Counted from the stretch's first letter, positions 44,650-59,214 are shown. The stretch is 64,000 bases of DNA from Colletotrichum lupini (GCF_023278565.1 NC_064678.1:806001-870000); one strand, 5' to 3'. Translations and numbers: made by a program. Notes: generated from the letters alone by a model not told the origin.

Positions 44650-46984
44650 ATGCCACCAAAGCGAGCATGCGATATCTGCTATCGTAGAAAAGTGAGGTCA
44701 CTGAAGTCACCTGTATTTCAAAGGGAGAACAAACTCAGTTGCTGATCTATGTGCTTTGTTATCCCAGATCCAATGTCTTATCCCTGCAGAGGGCCCTCCG
44801 TGCGACTGGTGCAGCCATCATGATTCCGAATGCACTTTTCACCGCGATGCGCCACGGAGGAAGAGGAAAGCCAAGTCAGTAACTCTCAACCACTCTCCAA
44901 AGCAAGAATGTCCCTATAATGCGCCTTTGCTGACCAGTAACGGCTCTTTCTCTTAGGGTAACGTTGGGCGACGTCCAAGGCCTCAACAATCGCATACAGC
45001 AGCTCGAAGATGCGCTAGCCAAGGCGAACTCTCAGCAACCAACTCAGGCAGACACCCCTAATCAAGGCCAACCAACTCCAGCGATATCCGTATCTGAGGA
45101 GATTTCAAACTCAGCATCTGTCCAAAGTCCAATTCAAGCAACTATTCAGAACTCTATTGCGTTTTCCGATCAATCACTCTCTCCACTGGTCTTCTCTCAA
45201 ACCCCCACCAGTGTGGATGATACTTACACAACACCACTAGTAGATGGGCCCGGCAGCTATGTCGGTCCCAATTGGTTCTTCAGAGGCATCCACGCATTCT
45301 CCGAAGATGGGCGTAGATGGATTTCCTCCAAGACTGGTCAAACCATCGATTGGAGTAAACTTCAAATATTCACACCAAAGCCATCACCTTTCGCGAGGAG
45401 ACACGCGCAACTTTCGTCAGATCTTTGTCAACTTCCGGATCGAGCTTCTTTAAGAGAGCTTCTGTCTTCGTACTTCATTTCATCTTTCCGCTTAAGATAC
45501 CCACTCATTGACAAAGTTCTCTTCGAAGAGACAATCAACGAGGCTTACGGAGACCCCGACAATATTTCACCTCTACCAATTCGCCTGGCTGCCCGGGCCT
45601 GCGTCTTCGGAGTCGTCAGTCTCATGACGTTACTACCAGACGCTCAGCCTGGTTCCTTAGGGCTAGACGGCAATGAGAGCGCAGCCAGAGCCAGCTATCT
45701 TCTCAGTCAACTTGTCGGATATGCAAGCCTCACAACGTTGCAAACAACCCTGTTACTAGTGAGTCGATCCTAGACATTGGCTTTCAGTAGTTCATGCAAT
45801 GATCAGCAAACTAAATCTAGAGTCAAGCATGTGCAACGTCTCTTATGCGGTTATTGGCAAGACGCCGATTCGCTACTGCCAGGAGCCTGCCGTACAGTGG
45901 GTGCACTCGGCGGGCACCATTATCAGCCCTTGAAAACCCTTACAGGAGAGATCCCGCTGTCTGAGAGAAGACAATGCCATATTAGGAACCTCTTCTGGGT
46001 TTGCTACATGTCGGATAAAGACTTGTCCCTACGGACAGGACAGCCTCCACTACTTGCTGACATCTACTGTGATCTCACCGTCCCAGAAACTTACCTGAGC
46101 TCTTACACCTATCTACGTGGTCTTAATGAGTATCTCCACCATTCAGATGCATCAAGCGATGAGGCCCGCACACCGCACTTCTCGGGAGACGCTCAATTAG
46201 GGTATCTCAAAGAGAAGGTATATCGGCTACTTTACTCGGCACAAGCCCTGAGGAACAAAGACAATCGTCTCTTGATTTCAATTCGGGAACTAGATGACGA
46301 GATTGAATGCTGGCGTCTGTCAGTTCCGGTGGACTTTCGGCCAGCTCTCTCAGTCTCGTCAAATACTCTTCTAATAACGCCGGAAACAAAACCACCTCAT
46401 GCACGACGATATTTTCACCTTCTTCTAGAGTATTGGTACCTGATGATCTACGTTCATACCACAGTCAGACGATATGATGCACATACGATAATTGGCGACG
46501 GGGGCCAAGACCTTCACAGGGTCATTCACTCAAGCTATGACTTATCAATGGAAGCCGGCAGATCGACGCTTCGATGCCTGCGGGTGTGTATGAATACCTT
46601 CTCCTATGAAGGCTTCTGGTTAGTCATCATATTCCCTTCGGCTTCCTCAAGCATCATTGAACCCATACCCGCAGCCAATATTCTTGTGTGGGTGGATGTC
46701 TAGCAACTAATGAAGTTCCTAGGCTGCTGATATTTTACGCCACCAATGCGGCCATTGCTCTGTTTCTCAATATGATCATACACCCAGAAGATGCAGACGG
46801 CCAGCTCGATCTCGAGCTTCTAATTTCGGCCGCTAACGCAATCCGTGTATCAATACCGCGGGCCTCAACACGTGAAGAAAGTGCGCGCATTCAGAGAACG
46901 TCCGACTTCATGATGTGGCTCATGTGGCTCGGCTCATGCGCCATCACCAAGTCGCAGGAAGAGGGATTACAACACGAACTGTGA
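44650..46984 (+). CDS. Zn2Cys6 transcription factor
   Basis: Five exons (44650-44691, 44768-44874, 44957-45758, 45807-46618, 46723-46984) give 674 residues. The binuclear zinc cluster is complete and split by the first intron: Cys7-x2-Cys10-x6-Cys17-x8-Cys26-x2-Cys29-x6-Cys36. A basic linker follows, then a short coiled coil at about 55-70. A central fungal-specific regulatory domain contains a Phe-Trp-Val-Cys-Tyr motif with Asp-Lys-Asp and Arg-Thr-Gly-Gln-Pro-Pro, typical of the family. Lying head to head with ferroportin, it may regulate metal handling or that neighbour, but targets cannot be read from sequence. Confidence 0.9.
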
Positions 46985-47654
46985 GAGTCGAGCATACCCG
47001 TGGCGGTTTTAAGGAAAGACGCGATTGACAAGATGCCGAGCTCATAAGAAGCGGCTCCCGCTGACAAAGCGGTGAACAAATTCGTAAGGAGCGGCTTAGC
47101 GAGCCAAGATGTTAGAGCTCCCCTGGCTCTCGTCTCAACAGAGGTTGCAATCCGAATAATTAAGCGTATTTATACTGCAGAACATACGTTCCCGAAAGCT
47201 TCGCTCTTACTGGCGGACGGGACCATGCTCAACGATACACCAGATCAAATACGTGCAGGAGTTAATTAAGTTTAGTCGCGATGCAGTGTCATTCCACCCA
47301 CTTTCCGGAACCCGAGTAATGCGGCCGGAGTCTCGCTCCTAAGCGGTTTCCATGTGGTTACTGATCAATTCGGTAGCGAGGCTTCTTCTAGAGACCCAGG
47401 AATCGATCTGTTCTGTATGGGTCATAACGATCGTATTATACAAATGATTGCTTTCATTCAAGGCAGGTGGTGTTCCTATGGCCTCGGCTGCCCGGCCCCA
47501 CCGGGAGGGATGAGCGATCGGCTGAGGGGTTCAGCAACCTAAGCTCGACCTTAAGGGTAAGTACTTGAGATTGGAAGTCGCCAGTATTCTTCTTTCTTCT
47601 TGTATCGATATCACATCAAACCAACCTTCAATCTCGTTCTCCGGAGTTGCTAAG
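46985..47654. other. intergenic
   Basis: Promoter of the EthD gene; no other feature recognised. Confidence 0.5.
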
Positions 47655-48603
47655 ATGGTTCAAGTCTCACCCATCGGCCTCCTGCTTGGCCTAGTTGCGA
47701 GTCAGATCATCTCCGCTCAGGCGCAGTCTCTCCCAAAGCAACTCGCCGTAGTCCGTCGCCGCTCTGGTCTCACGCACAAAGAGTATCTGTACTACCATAC
47801 ACTAGTTCACGGGCAGAAGTCATGGAACGCACCTCGAGACGATTCCTTCCCCGCAGCCTACATCCAAAGCCATGTCTTTGACGGAGTCTTCGGTGCAAAC
47901 AATAGCGTAGCGAACCAAGTCTACGTCGGCCGCGACGACATCGCCGAGCTATACAGTAGCTCCCCGACGTCCTTCTTGGGCCCACCCTCCACGAATTACA
48001 CCGAGACGGTGATCGGTCCTGATGGAGCCAACTTCAACGACTTCCCAGTTGCCATGTCGATGATTGCGACGGAGACTTTCCTGACCAATATCACGGCGGG
48101 TGCCCCGAAACCTCCGGCGAAACCCGGCAACGAGCCTCCGGTCGCCTTCTTCTGGGCCATGGCTACGAAGAATGCTACATCGAACGAGACGTTTGCGAGG
48201 AATCTGGCGGATGCACTGATCAAACCCTTACCCGCCGGAACGATTTATAATGCCAGTATCCACGTCCCTATTCCAGGCGCCGATGTGAGGCCTTACTTTG
48301 GTGGAGCGGACATGCCGATCGTCAATACTGTCATCAAATTGTGGCTCAATGACAGCGGGTCAGCCATCACACACCTTCGGGCTTCGCAAACAAAACTGGA
48401 TAGCGCGGCACTCAACCTGGATGAGAATCTATCGTACATGCTCTTTTCCAAAGAGGTAACGATATGGAATACTAAAGCCGGTATCGAGGTAAGTCGTTGC
48501 GGGCTATCGATAGTCCGATAATCACCCCTCGGCCGCAAAGCTTACATCGAAACAGTTTGATATACCGCGCCTCGAGGCTGTTTTGAAGGCCGAGAACTAT
48601 TGA
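47655..48603 (+). CDS. secreted EthD-domain protein
   Basis: Exons 47655-48488 and 48556-48603 give 293 residues. The ATG at 47655 begins a signal peptide of about 24 residues ending in Ala-Gln-Ala-Gln; a longer open frame exists upstream but would bury the signal. The mature part starts with Val-Val-Arg-Arg-Arg-Ser-Gly-Leu-Thr then Tyr-Tyr-His, the EthD alpha-beta barrel signature, and a second barrel-like half follows. Several Asn-x-Ser/Thr sites fit secretion. EthD relatives include polyketide-modifying dehydratases and proteins of unknown role; no partner genes are adjacent. Confidence 0.88.
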
Positions 48604-49234
48604 TCACGGAACTTGAAGGGTAACAGACAGGGGTGAAGCCTCAGCTATTAGGCTTCCAGTGAAGCCTTGTATTAACAAATACCCATTCAAATGGACTTTC
48701 ACTCTGTCCAAAATTGATCTCCGGACAGGTGGTGAGCGGCCGCCGCGATGTCGCATTCTCAAGTGTGGCATGGGGGCTCACGATGGTTGATACCATTTTG
48801 ACTGCTGGCGAAACCACCTGACCTTATGTTTCAAGAGTCTCTATCGTAACCTCTCAAACAACCCCGTTGCAAAACTGGAGTACCTAGTAGACAAAAGATC
48901 AATTCCTTCTCAAAGTCTTACCAATCTTTTCCCCAATCAGGCTAGTCCCTTGCAGGCTGCAGTCATCATCATCACTGCCAAGCCGGTAGGCGCCCAGAGG
49001 CCAGGGCGCAGTCTCAAGAAAACCCCACTGGAATTTACACCGCCCCTGTGAACAGTTCACAGCTACGGCCTCTCACACGTCATATGGTGTGGCGCAACTT
49101 GCAGTATGCCAAATTATTGGAAGTTTGCTGCTCGTTTTCGTTGCGAAATAGTAAACTCGCGAAGATCATACCATGTGAAATGTGGCGTTGGTATAGCTAG
49201 TAGGGCCAAGACGGGAATCCCAACCGTCCCGAAC
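48604..49234. other. intergenic up to element 2
   Basis: No gene seen; base composition is normal until the LTR starts at 49235. Confidence 0.5.
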
Positions 49235-49436
49235 TATTAGTATCCCTATAACAGGGTAGTTAGTTCGAACCGTAGTTAACAAAGAGATTAATTAAACTAT
49301 ATAAATATCTACGTAAATATAAAAAGGAGGTTCTAATTATAGGTTAGGCTAGTTACGATAATTATAAATAGGGCCCCTAATTAGCCCCTATATAGTTAGC
49401 TATATATTATAATTAAATTAAACTTTTAATTTAATA
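49235..49436 (-). repeat. 3' LTR of element 2 (left end)
   Basis: 202 bp; reverse complement of the element 1 LTR with many extra C/G to T/A changes. Confidence 0.85.
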
Positions 49437-52400
49437 TTAACTTTCTCTTTTTTTTTTTAATTTATTTATTATAATTAGAAGTATAATTCGACCTCGGGTC
49501 CGTTTATTAAATTATCTCTTTTTATTCTTTTTCTCTATTCTTTTTATATAACTTATTTTTCTATTTATATATTAACTTTTTTATTACTTATAAATTACTT
49601 TAACCCCTTATTAAGTACTATTTTTATAAAAGCGTTAATAAGGCTATTATTTTTATTAATTTAACGGATCTTAAGTATCTCGTGCTTTTTATATAATTAC
49701 TTAAGGGCTATAATATTAATTATAAGCCTCTTTTTTTTTTTTTTTTAATTTAATAAGGTATTCGTATAATCAGTAAAAATTAGTATAAATAACCGTTAGG
49801 ATTAATAAAAGGCTAAGTTAATTAATAATCTTCTTTAGTATTATAGAAATTATATAAGTAAAGTTAACGCTATTAACTATATTATAAACTTTTAATATAA
49901 GTATACTTCTCGTTACTTACTTCTTTTTAGTTAATAAGTAGTAAATTATATTATTATATATAGTAAATTCGCTTTTATTTATACTCTCGTTAATTAAAAT
50001 AATAATATACCCTAATTACGAAACAAAGTTATTATTATTCGTAAATAACTTATTAATAAAAATATAAAGCTTATTAATTACTAAGTTAATTAAGTAATAA
50101 ATAAGGCCTCGATCGAGATTTATTTATTATTATTTAAGCTGCTTATTAAGTATTTTAATATCTCGTTTAGTTAGATTTATAGCTTATACTACCCTAACGT
50201 AATTAAAAGTTACTTTAGGCTAATATATATTTATAATATATACCCCTTATATAAGCTTAGCCTTATACTACTTCTTAACGTTAGTTATATTTAAATTAAC
50301 GAAGTTAATTTTTTTACCTTATTCTTTTTATTAAAAAACGACGGTTTCTTTTTTAATAATAAAAATCTTATTATTAAATACTAGGGGGGTATTTATTATA
50401 AGGACCTCTTTTAGTTTTATTATAAAGCCCGCTTTTTAAAGCTTTTTATCCTCTTTCTTTATAAAGTTAATATTAAATAGACCTAATATATTATTAATCT
50501 ATATTTTAACGATCTTAAATTAATTACTTTTATATTTAGAAACTAATAAATATGGGTCGTATATAAATATAACTATTAATAATTAATTGATATAAAAATA
50601 GTAATAAGTAGCTTATTAATAAGTACCTAATTCTACGAGCCTATATAATAGCTTAAGTACTTTAATAATTATACTTTTTAAATACTTATTAGCTATTTTC
50701 TTTAGTAAATAGGCTAGGATTTTCCTTATAAGCCCTATAGCTAATTAGGTATAGGCCTAGGTAATATTATAGTTTTAAATCTTATATCCCTTTTTCTATA
50801 ATAATACTATTAATATTATTATTAATCGTTAGCTATAGCGCTATATAGTAGGCAATTATATAAGTAACGTCGCCTTTTTAATATTATCGTACCCCTAAAT
50901 TACGTATTTAAACTTCTTATATAGCTAGGGTATTCCTTTATTTTTAATCTTACGAACTATTTATAATTTAAATATATAGAGGTTTATATACTTTTTTAGG
51001 TTATAAAGGATAAATTAATAGACCCCTTAATTATAAAGAGTATTTATTTTAATAAGATCTAATCCCTTATATAGCTTTTTAATAATTATAATTACGCTTT
51101 CTTTACGTAATTTAATTACTAATTTAAAATTAGCTTTCTTTTTTACTATATAAAAAGTATTAATTACCTCGTTATTAATAATAAATTACTATATTAGGGC
51201 TTATTATTATAGCTTTTTATAACGTCTTATTAGTAATATTAGTACCCTTTTAATAATAATTTTTTTATTATTATTTATTAATACTACTACGACGATTTTA
51301 TCAAGAATAATTCCCTAAGCCTTTATTATAAGTTATATAGTTTTCCCTAGCTTTTTCTTTTTTATAATTTAAAAATTACTTTGCTAAGATTTTTATAATA
51401 TAATTTAATTACCGTAATTAATATTTTAAGAAGCTAATTACGATCCCTTATAACTATATAAGAGCACTCGTTAATAAAATTGAATTTATATAGCCTAGCT
51501 TATTATTAAGTAATTTCGTATTATATTTATATATCCGAATTTAGTAATATATCTAAATTACCCTTTATATCGGGCCTATTATATATAATAATTACCTCGT
51601 TAACTTACCTTTTTATACTTAATTCGCGTAGTACCCGTATTACTTTTTTAATTACTTAGGCTTGTTAATTTATATTTAATAATAATAATAAAGCCGAGGT
51701 CGTTTTTAAATATATTTTAAATACTAATAGCGTTAATATAAGCCCGTTAGGCCCTATAATATTATTATAATATTTAAGTATTATTTAGAAATATTTATTA
51801 TTAGTAAAATCGGGATTTTCCTTTTTAATAATTCTAAACGCCTTTTTTAATTATTAGTATACCCTTTTTACTTTTCTAATACTATAATACGCTTTAATAA
51901 GTACGACTTTTAGTTATATATTATAAGCTATTATATTTTCTTTAAATTCTACTAATTTAAAACTAATATTAGCGGCGGTTCTAATACTATTTAATAGTCC
52001 TTAGTATATATTAATTTAGCTTTTTTATAGGGCTATCTATACTATTTTTATTTATAAATCCTAAAAAAGTTACCCTACTTAAAAAAATATAACTACGTTA
52101 ATTATATATAATACTAACTAACTATTTAAATAGAGAATATTAACAACGATTTCCTAGTTAAAATTAAGCTTATTACGTAATTTAAACTTAAATTTATATA
52201 GGCTCTGCGCATTTATTTAGTATTAATAATATATTTTCGTTAACTACTCTAGCGCCCCTATTTTAATATTATTATTACTTAATTATTTTAAAAAGTTATA
52301 TAGCCTCGTAACTAATAAGTACCTAAATCTCTAGTATAGTTATTTAAACTTACTTTTTATAAAATAATTAATTAATTTCGTATCGTTAATAAGCCTTATA

Positions 52401-55400
52401 AACGTATACCCCTATCGTCGTTTAACTATTTTAAAATACTTATTATTAAAAATTCTATTCCTTGTATTATTAAATATAATACCTAGTTAATCTATATTCT
52501 TTAAATATAAAAGAAATAGGGTATTAATAAGTAAAATATAAAAAGTTATCGTTTTAAAATACGACTCTATTTTTATTATACTTAGGGTAACGATTTCCTT
52601 ACTTAGGCTAAAACTAATTTTCGTAATACTTACTATTAATATATTAAATATTACTAATACGATCTTCTATAGCACTTAGAATTACCCTTTTCTTTTTATT
52701 AACTATTATAATACCTTAATATTTAAAATAATCCTTTAAAAGTTATCTAAGCCGTACTTTTTATTTATATAAAACACTTATACGAGCTTAGTAGTTAAGT
52801 AATCTAAGTAATATAAAAAGGACCCCTCTAGCTATCCTTAGATTTACTTAGTACTATATTCTTTTTTTTTTAAATATTTTAAAAAGTAACGTCTTCTCTT
52901 TAAGTATTAAAAAAATAGGCTTTAGCCCTATTAAATTCGCCCTTTTAACTACTTCTATATTTATTATTTAAAAAACCTTCTTTTACTATCCGTAAATAAA
53001 AGCCTACTTAATAAAAACTTTTATTACTTTTTATTTATTTAGCTTCGTATATTTTTCAAAAGCTAATAGGGTAAAAAAAGAGTAGTTAATATCGTTAATT
53101 TTATTATAATTTAATTCGTTAGTATAAGGGATAAGATCTTTTTTATTTTTTAAATTTTTTATAAGGGGCGGATACTTTAAATTATTATTTTAATTACTTT
53201 TACTAAGTTTTATACCCCTAGATCTACTCTTATATATAATAAAAAATTAGCTAAATTAATAAGGGCTAGTTTTATTATTTATTACCCTTAACTCTTTATA
53301 TTATTTATATAATTTCGTACGCTCTTTTTTAAAATAATTATTTAATTAATATTTATCCTTTTTATAAATATAATATTATTTCTTTTATTACTTTATTTAC
53401 GAGTTGAATTTCTATTTATTTAATAAATCTAGGCCTCTTTATTAATAATTACCGTATTTAGCCTTTTTTTTTTTTATATTTAATGAACTTAATATTATTA
53501 ACAAGGGCTATTATATACTTAGAAATAGGTTTAGTACGGTATTTCTATTTTAATATTAAAGCTAGATCTTAGCTTTAAATAGAGCGTCTCGTAGTTTTTA
53601 AGTACTTAATATAGGGTTATTTTTATTTTTAATATATACTAAATTATAATATAAAAATATTTAATTTTTTATTTATTAATTCCCTTATTTAGTTAGGTTT
53701 TTATTAGTTTATTAATTCGATTAATAAGCTTTTCAAAACTCTTTACTCGCAATTTACTTTTTATTATTCTAGTTATAAATATAAAGAAAATCGCTCGTAG
53801 TTTAGATAAGAGCTCTAAGTTCTTATTATAAGTCTTAAAGCGGCTTTAAATTACGTTAATAATACTAAAAAAGTCGTTTTAATTAAGATTACGTACCGTT
53901 TTATAATAGTAATTAGAGGCTTTACTTATAAGGACGATATTAATTACTAAATAATACTAATATTCCCTAATCCCGACCTTTTTATAATAATTATAAAATA
54001 TTATTAAGGTTTTTAATAAAACCTTATATTTCCCCTTAGAATATAATTTCTTTTTTAAAAAGATCTTTTTAAAGTTTATAAATTATTTTATATTTATTAT
54101 TATATTTTTAATATTTATATACGATTTTCATGTTATTACGTATTATTAATAATTTTAAGTCGTTTATTTCTTTTTATATTAGCTAATTGGTACTAAATTC
54201 TATATTAATAATAATAACGAACTATAAATCGAAATAAGTAGAATTATTAATTATCGTACTTTTAGTATTATGTTTTATTTTTATGTATTCTTTTATAATA
54301 ATAGATTATTATTAATAATTATAGGGAGGAGGTTTATATTATTTACCTTTTTTTTTTAATTTATTCAAGCGATTATACGCCTTATTAACTTATACTTAGT
54401 TTTATAATACGAATTCCTCCTTTATAATCATTATTATTAAGATTTTATATAGTTCTTATAACTATAACTACGCTAATGATACCCCTTATTTATAAAAGAA
54501 TTTATTAATTACTTTTATAATTCCTAAGCTTATATTTATAAACTATTTATTTAGTTAATAGCTAAAGTCGTTTACGATTTTATAAAATAGGAGTTACCCC
54601 TATAGCCCTTTTTTTTATAAACTTTAGTTAAATAGATTAATACCGTATTAATTTACTTATTATTAAGCTAATTTATAATTTTATATATTTACGTTCCCTA
54701 ATAATTTAAGTTAATATTTATTTATTTATAAGGAATTAGGATTCTATTTAAAATCGGGTTCTTTTTTTTTCTTTTTTATTCTAATCTACTAAAGGTTATA
54801 CTCTAGCTCGTACCTATATTAATAATTACTAACGTATTTAATTTTAATAAGGATATATTTAATTTACGTACTAGCTATAGTAAATCCGTACTTGTATTAC
54901 TTAATAAATTTATTAAAGTTTAAAAAATTCCTACTTCTTCTTATCGTCTCGCTACTACTTTCGTTTTTACTATTTTTAATAATTATTACTACCTTTTTAA
55001 CTTACTAACTATCGTACTTATTGAGATTTTCTTTTTTATTTAGTATAAAAAAGTAGGTTTTAATAGTTCTTTTTCTTAATAATAATAGTAAACGTTTATA
55101 TTATTATAAAAAAATATAATAATTAGTCTTAGGATCTTTATTAATTACTAATCTTTTATTATTTTTTATATTTTTAGCTTTTTAAGCCTCGTACTTTTTA
55201 TAATTTTTAAATAGCTTCTTTTTTTAACTTACTTCTTTTAGGGTAGTATTTTATAAAAATAGTTAAAAATAGACGCTAAGTAGCTTATAAAAGAGCTATA
55301 TAAGTTATTAAGTATAATTAATAAAGTTAAGCCCTTTTTTTTATAAAATCGTAAACGTTAAGGACTTATTAAAAATACTCCCTTATTACTCGTACTTAGT

Positions 55401-56419
55401 AAGGCTAAATACTTTAGAGATCTTTTTTTTTATTACTTTTCTATATTTTATTTTATATTCTTTAAGTAGTTTTTTTTATAACTTAATTATAATTAGGTAA
55501 TTATTACTTATGAATAATCCTTTTTATTATTTAGTTAATTTTTAAAATTAATAATCTCGTACTAGGAGCTAATATAAAAAAAAGCTTTTTAATAATATTC
55601 TAGAGGATTCTTTTCTTTTCTTTTTAAATCCTAATCTTCCTAGCTTTTTTTTAAGTTGATAATAATTATAATAAAAAGTTATAAGACTACTTTAAAATAG
55701 CTACCTTTTTTTTAAATTAATCTCTAAGATTTATAATACTTTTAATTTAATATTATTAGGACCTCTAAATCCCCTCTTTTTTTATTAAACCGTCCTTTAT
55801 ATTATATTTTTAAATAATACTTAGGGAGTAATTAAGGGGGCTATAAGGAGATTATTTAGATTATAAGCTTAAGGTTATATTTATAAAATCCTTATAATAA
55901 TAAACCTTTTTATATATTCTAAATCTCTTAGTTTTATAACTTTTATATAAGTTCTTATTATACTTATTAAAAGTATTTATATTTAGAGATCCTTTTTTTT
56001 AATTACGTAGTACTTTTTTATATTATACTAACGAGCTCGTCCGTTATACTAATTAATTAAGTAAGTAATTACTTTATAAGTATTTCTTTTTACTAATTTA
56101 ACTAGTTAATTTCTAATTATAAGCCGGTTATAAAAAGGTTATTTAATAAAAAAGCTATTTAGAATAATAATAAAAAGCTAATTACTTAAGCAGTCCCGTT
56201 AATTAACGTAGTTTAATATAATAAATATTAACCTCTTATAAATAATAAAAGGCTATAATTACTTAATTCCGTATAGTATTTAAGGATCGCCCCTTTTTAT
56301 TTATTTTTATAAAATTCATTAATACGAATCTCTTATTCTATATAATATTAAAAAGTCGTCTCTTTTATATAACGAAATACCTTACCGATTTATAATAATA
56401 GAATTTAATTACTAATTAG

Positions 56420-56624
56420 TATTAATATCTTTATTATAAAGTAATTAGTTCGAACTATAGTTAATAAAGAGATTAATTAAACTATATAAATATTTATATA
56501 ATAAGTATAAAAAAGAGGTTTTAATTATAAGTTAGGCTAGTTACGATAATCCTAAATAGGGCCCCTAATTAGCCCCTGCGCAGTCGGCTATATGCCGCGG
56601 TCGAATTAGACTTCTAATCCGATA
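56420..56624 (-). repeat. 5' LTR of element 2 (right end)
   Basis: 205 bp. The outer 60 bp keep more G/C than the left LTR, so the two LTRs of this copy have decayed unequally. Confidence 0.85.
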
Positions 56625-59214
56625 CTAATAGCACTAGCTTTAAAATATAACGAAGAAGTGGAAGATCGATAAAGACGACTTCAATAGACGGTGTCGTGAT
56701 GCGGGAGCGAAGGATAGCACGTGCTTCTCGTGCTCTTCGTGCTCGAGCCTTTAGGTGAATGGCGATGGAAGAGTGCAGTGCAACAGCGGTTAGACGAGCA
56801 TGAAGTGCGCAAGAGTAGGAAGAATTAGGGTCAGATATCACTTTGAGACTCTACAGAGTGTGTATTTGTTTTTGGTTTGATGTTTAGTCACTTGAGTAAT
56901 GGAGTTGTTATCTCACTCCTCTGTCGTATGTGGTTATGAATCTGAGCTTCCCTGGTCTGTCATTGATACGTTGTCTGTTCACACCGTCTTTCTTGTCACT
57001 AGAGCGGGCGGCTTCATGCGACAGTTTCCAAAGCAGAATTGTGGATTGGGTTCGCTCTTAATCTTGAGCATCACCTCCAGATTATCATCCATTGGATATG
57101 TTACTACCTTATTCACATGGAGTATGGCCAAATATTGCATCGGGCGATCCCGATAAGTCGGGACTTCCGCTGGCATCTCCGGACCTCCCCCACATTCCCG
57201 CCGGTTGCCCGCCCTCTTATCCTCTAGAGCTGTACGGAGTACCCATGTCATGAGATACCGCATATCAACGCGACATCAATTCGTACGAATACTGTGATAC
57301 TTGTTCAATTGCGTATAGCATGCGCCGTCTCACTACACATTTGATATCTACTTCCAAGCTCTCGCTGCGCCATACTGCTGCATCGACTAGGCACAGCAAA
57401 ACCCCAGCTGTAGGGCCGCTCCTCGGCGACATCCGTCTGCTTCACAGCCATCATCCGTTCCTGTCTTAAAAGCTTCCTATCGGAATATTGAGCGAGAGAG
57501 ATAGGCTCGCGTGCTCTCTTGCCCTGAAAGGGTAGCTCATCCCCGGGGAAGAAGCAGCCACAATATCGAAGGCCTTCTTATCGCTGGGAATATTGGCTCT
57601 CTTCTGCGATTCCGAGTTCAGGAACCAATAACCCACAACATTGCGCAAGCTCGGAGCAGCAGCTGGCCCAGCCTCGTTCGCCGGGATCGCAGCTGAACAC
57701 ACGCACGCGAGTTCTCGACAGGCGGAGCGGAGGTCAGCGCAATAACATTGACCTTCCGTCTTCGGCCTAGGTGTCTCCCCAACGTTATCAGAGAAAGTTC
57801 CTAAGCGCGTTGTGGGATTGGACAGTGACTGGATTAACGTTATTTGTTGCTCCTCCGAACCCCACAGCCCAGCCCAGAAGTCCTTGTCCATCCCAAGCCG
57901 GCGGGGGTGAAGCGATGGTGGGAAAGATTTTGGGAATCGTCAAGTTTCTTTTCCAGGTAGTCACTCCACGCGACGAGACGCACGCTGCCTGAAGCTTGGA
58001 TGGATGCAGAAGGACGGACGAACTGTCAGACAGTCAGAGTCAAGGGAGACGGGGGCCAAGCCGGCCTGGCACAACATGATGGTGAGTTTGCCATGGGTAC
58101 AATTGCCACCCTAGACCTGGATCAAGGTCACGTCGTGTTACCGAGGGACTGTCTCGCTCTGCAGGCACTCTGGAGTGCATCAATTGGTCTCCATGATGAG
58201 CGTCTAGTTGCTCCGCAGATGTTCATCAGGGTGTTCTTTTCACACCGAACCAGTTGAGGCTTCTCGCCATGCGGTACCCATGCAAGCAAGTGATGACACG
58301 GGACCGGATAGAGAAGCAAAGCTCGATGAACTCTGCCCGCCACACCAGTTGCCAACACAGGTTCGGCTGCATCCGTCCACAGGTCAGACAAGCCCTTTCT
58401 CGGTCACCCTTTGTGGAAAGCCCAACGAGCTGAAGAGAGACCGTGATGCGTAACTGACCGTACATTGGCCGCGAGTCGCATGGCATCGTCCGGAGGAACA
58501 CTACACGACCTACCAAATCATGAACCCCGGTTCAGGTCCCCCAGACCCGTCCCTCCATGACAGAAGTCAAAGGGCCTCCGCCGGGCCAACGCGTGCTCCA
58601 GAAGAGGCAAAGGGACCGCTGATAAGCCAATCATCCAAACCACCACCGCAACGTGTATCTCACCCCTCATCTGTCCGCGTCTCTTGGCAAATGCTACTTC
58701 ATCACCGAAGAAGCTGTCTTTCCCGGCATCAACCACTTTGCCAATGTCTTGGCATGCGGCCAGAAGAACCTACAACGGGGGTTCTTTGGTGTCTTGTCGT
58801 GTCTATCCAGCCACTCAGCGTTCAGAGAGAGATGCTTTCCGAGATGCAGACCCCCCGTTCGAAGCTGTCGCGCTGCGTTGCCTGTGCCACCGCCGTCACA
58901 ATTGATCGCATGTGGTTCTTGTTTGTTCCACTCTCCAATTGCTGCCCGCAAGCTCTGGGCAGAAGCAAAAATTTGTATATATTCGCGCGGGTAGCTCCAG
59001 GAACCCGGAAAGAGGAGAATTGCGATCGTCAGTAGAAGAAAGTTTTCCTCCTCTTCCCCTCCAAGAACTCTGCGTGGCGCATACTCAGCCGTGGCATCGT
59101 GAAGGCTTAATTGACTTCTCGCGCAACCTTGACATCAGGTCGAGCTTGTTTGCGGCCTCTTGAGCTCTCTCTTTTGCCTCCCACCTTCCGAAACTCGCAA
59201 TCCCCTCACTCACA
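56625..59214. other. 2.6-kb region without a supported gene
   Basis: Base composition returns to normal at 56625. Several open frames of 70-170 codons overlap on both strands (for example 57466-57891 minus and 58520-59035 plus), but none has a domain, signal peptide or consistent codon bias. The last few hundred bases, rich in pyrimidines, are the promoter and leader of the 5'-nucleotidase. Confidence 0.45.

Larger units (their letters stand above)
49235..56624 (-). mobile_element. Ty1/copia retrotransposon, heavily RIP-degraded, minus strand (element 2)
   Basis: A copy of the same family as element 1 in opposite orientation, 7390 bp, with LTRs at 49235-49436 and 56420-56624. The interior parallels element 1 in reverse: RNase H remnants lie near the left end and gag near the right. 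It is far more AT-rich, with long runs of T and A and no open frame of 60 codons. The flanking pentamers (CGAAC left, CTAAT right) do not match, so no target duplication is visible. Confidence 0.92.

Noticed and set aside
57466..57891. 141-codon minus-strand open frame
   Set aside because: Low-complexity composition, overlapped by frames on the other strand, no domain.
58520..59035. 171-codon plus-strand open frame
   Set aside because: Pro/Ser/Arg-rich, overlapped by several equally long frames, ends in the 5'-nucleotidase promoter.
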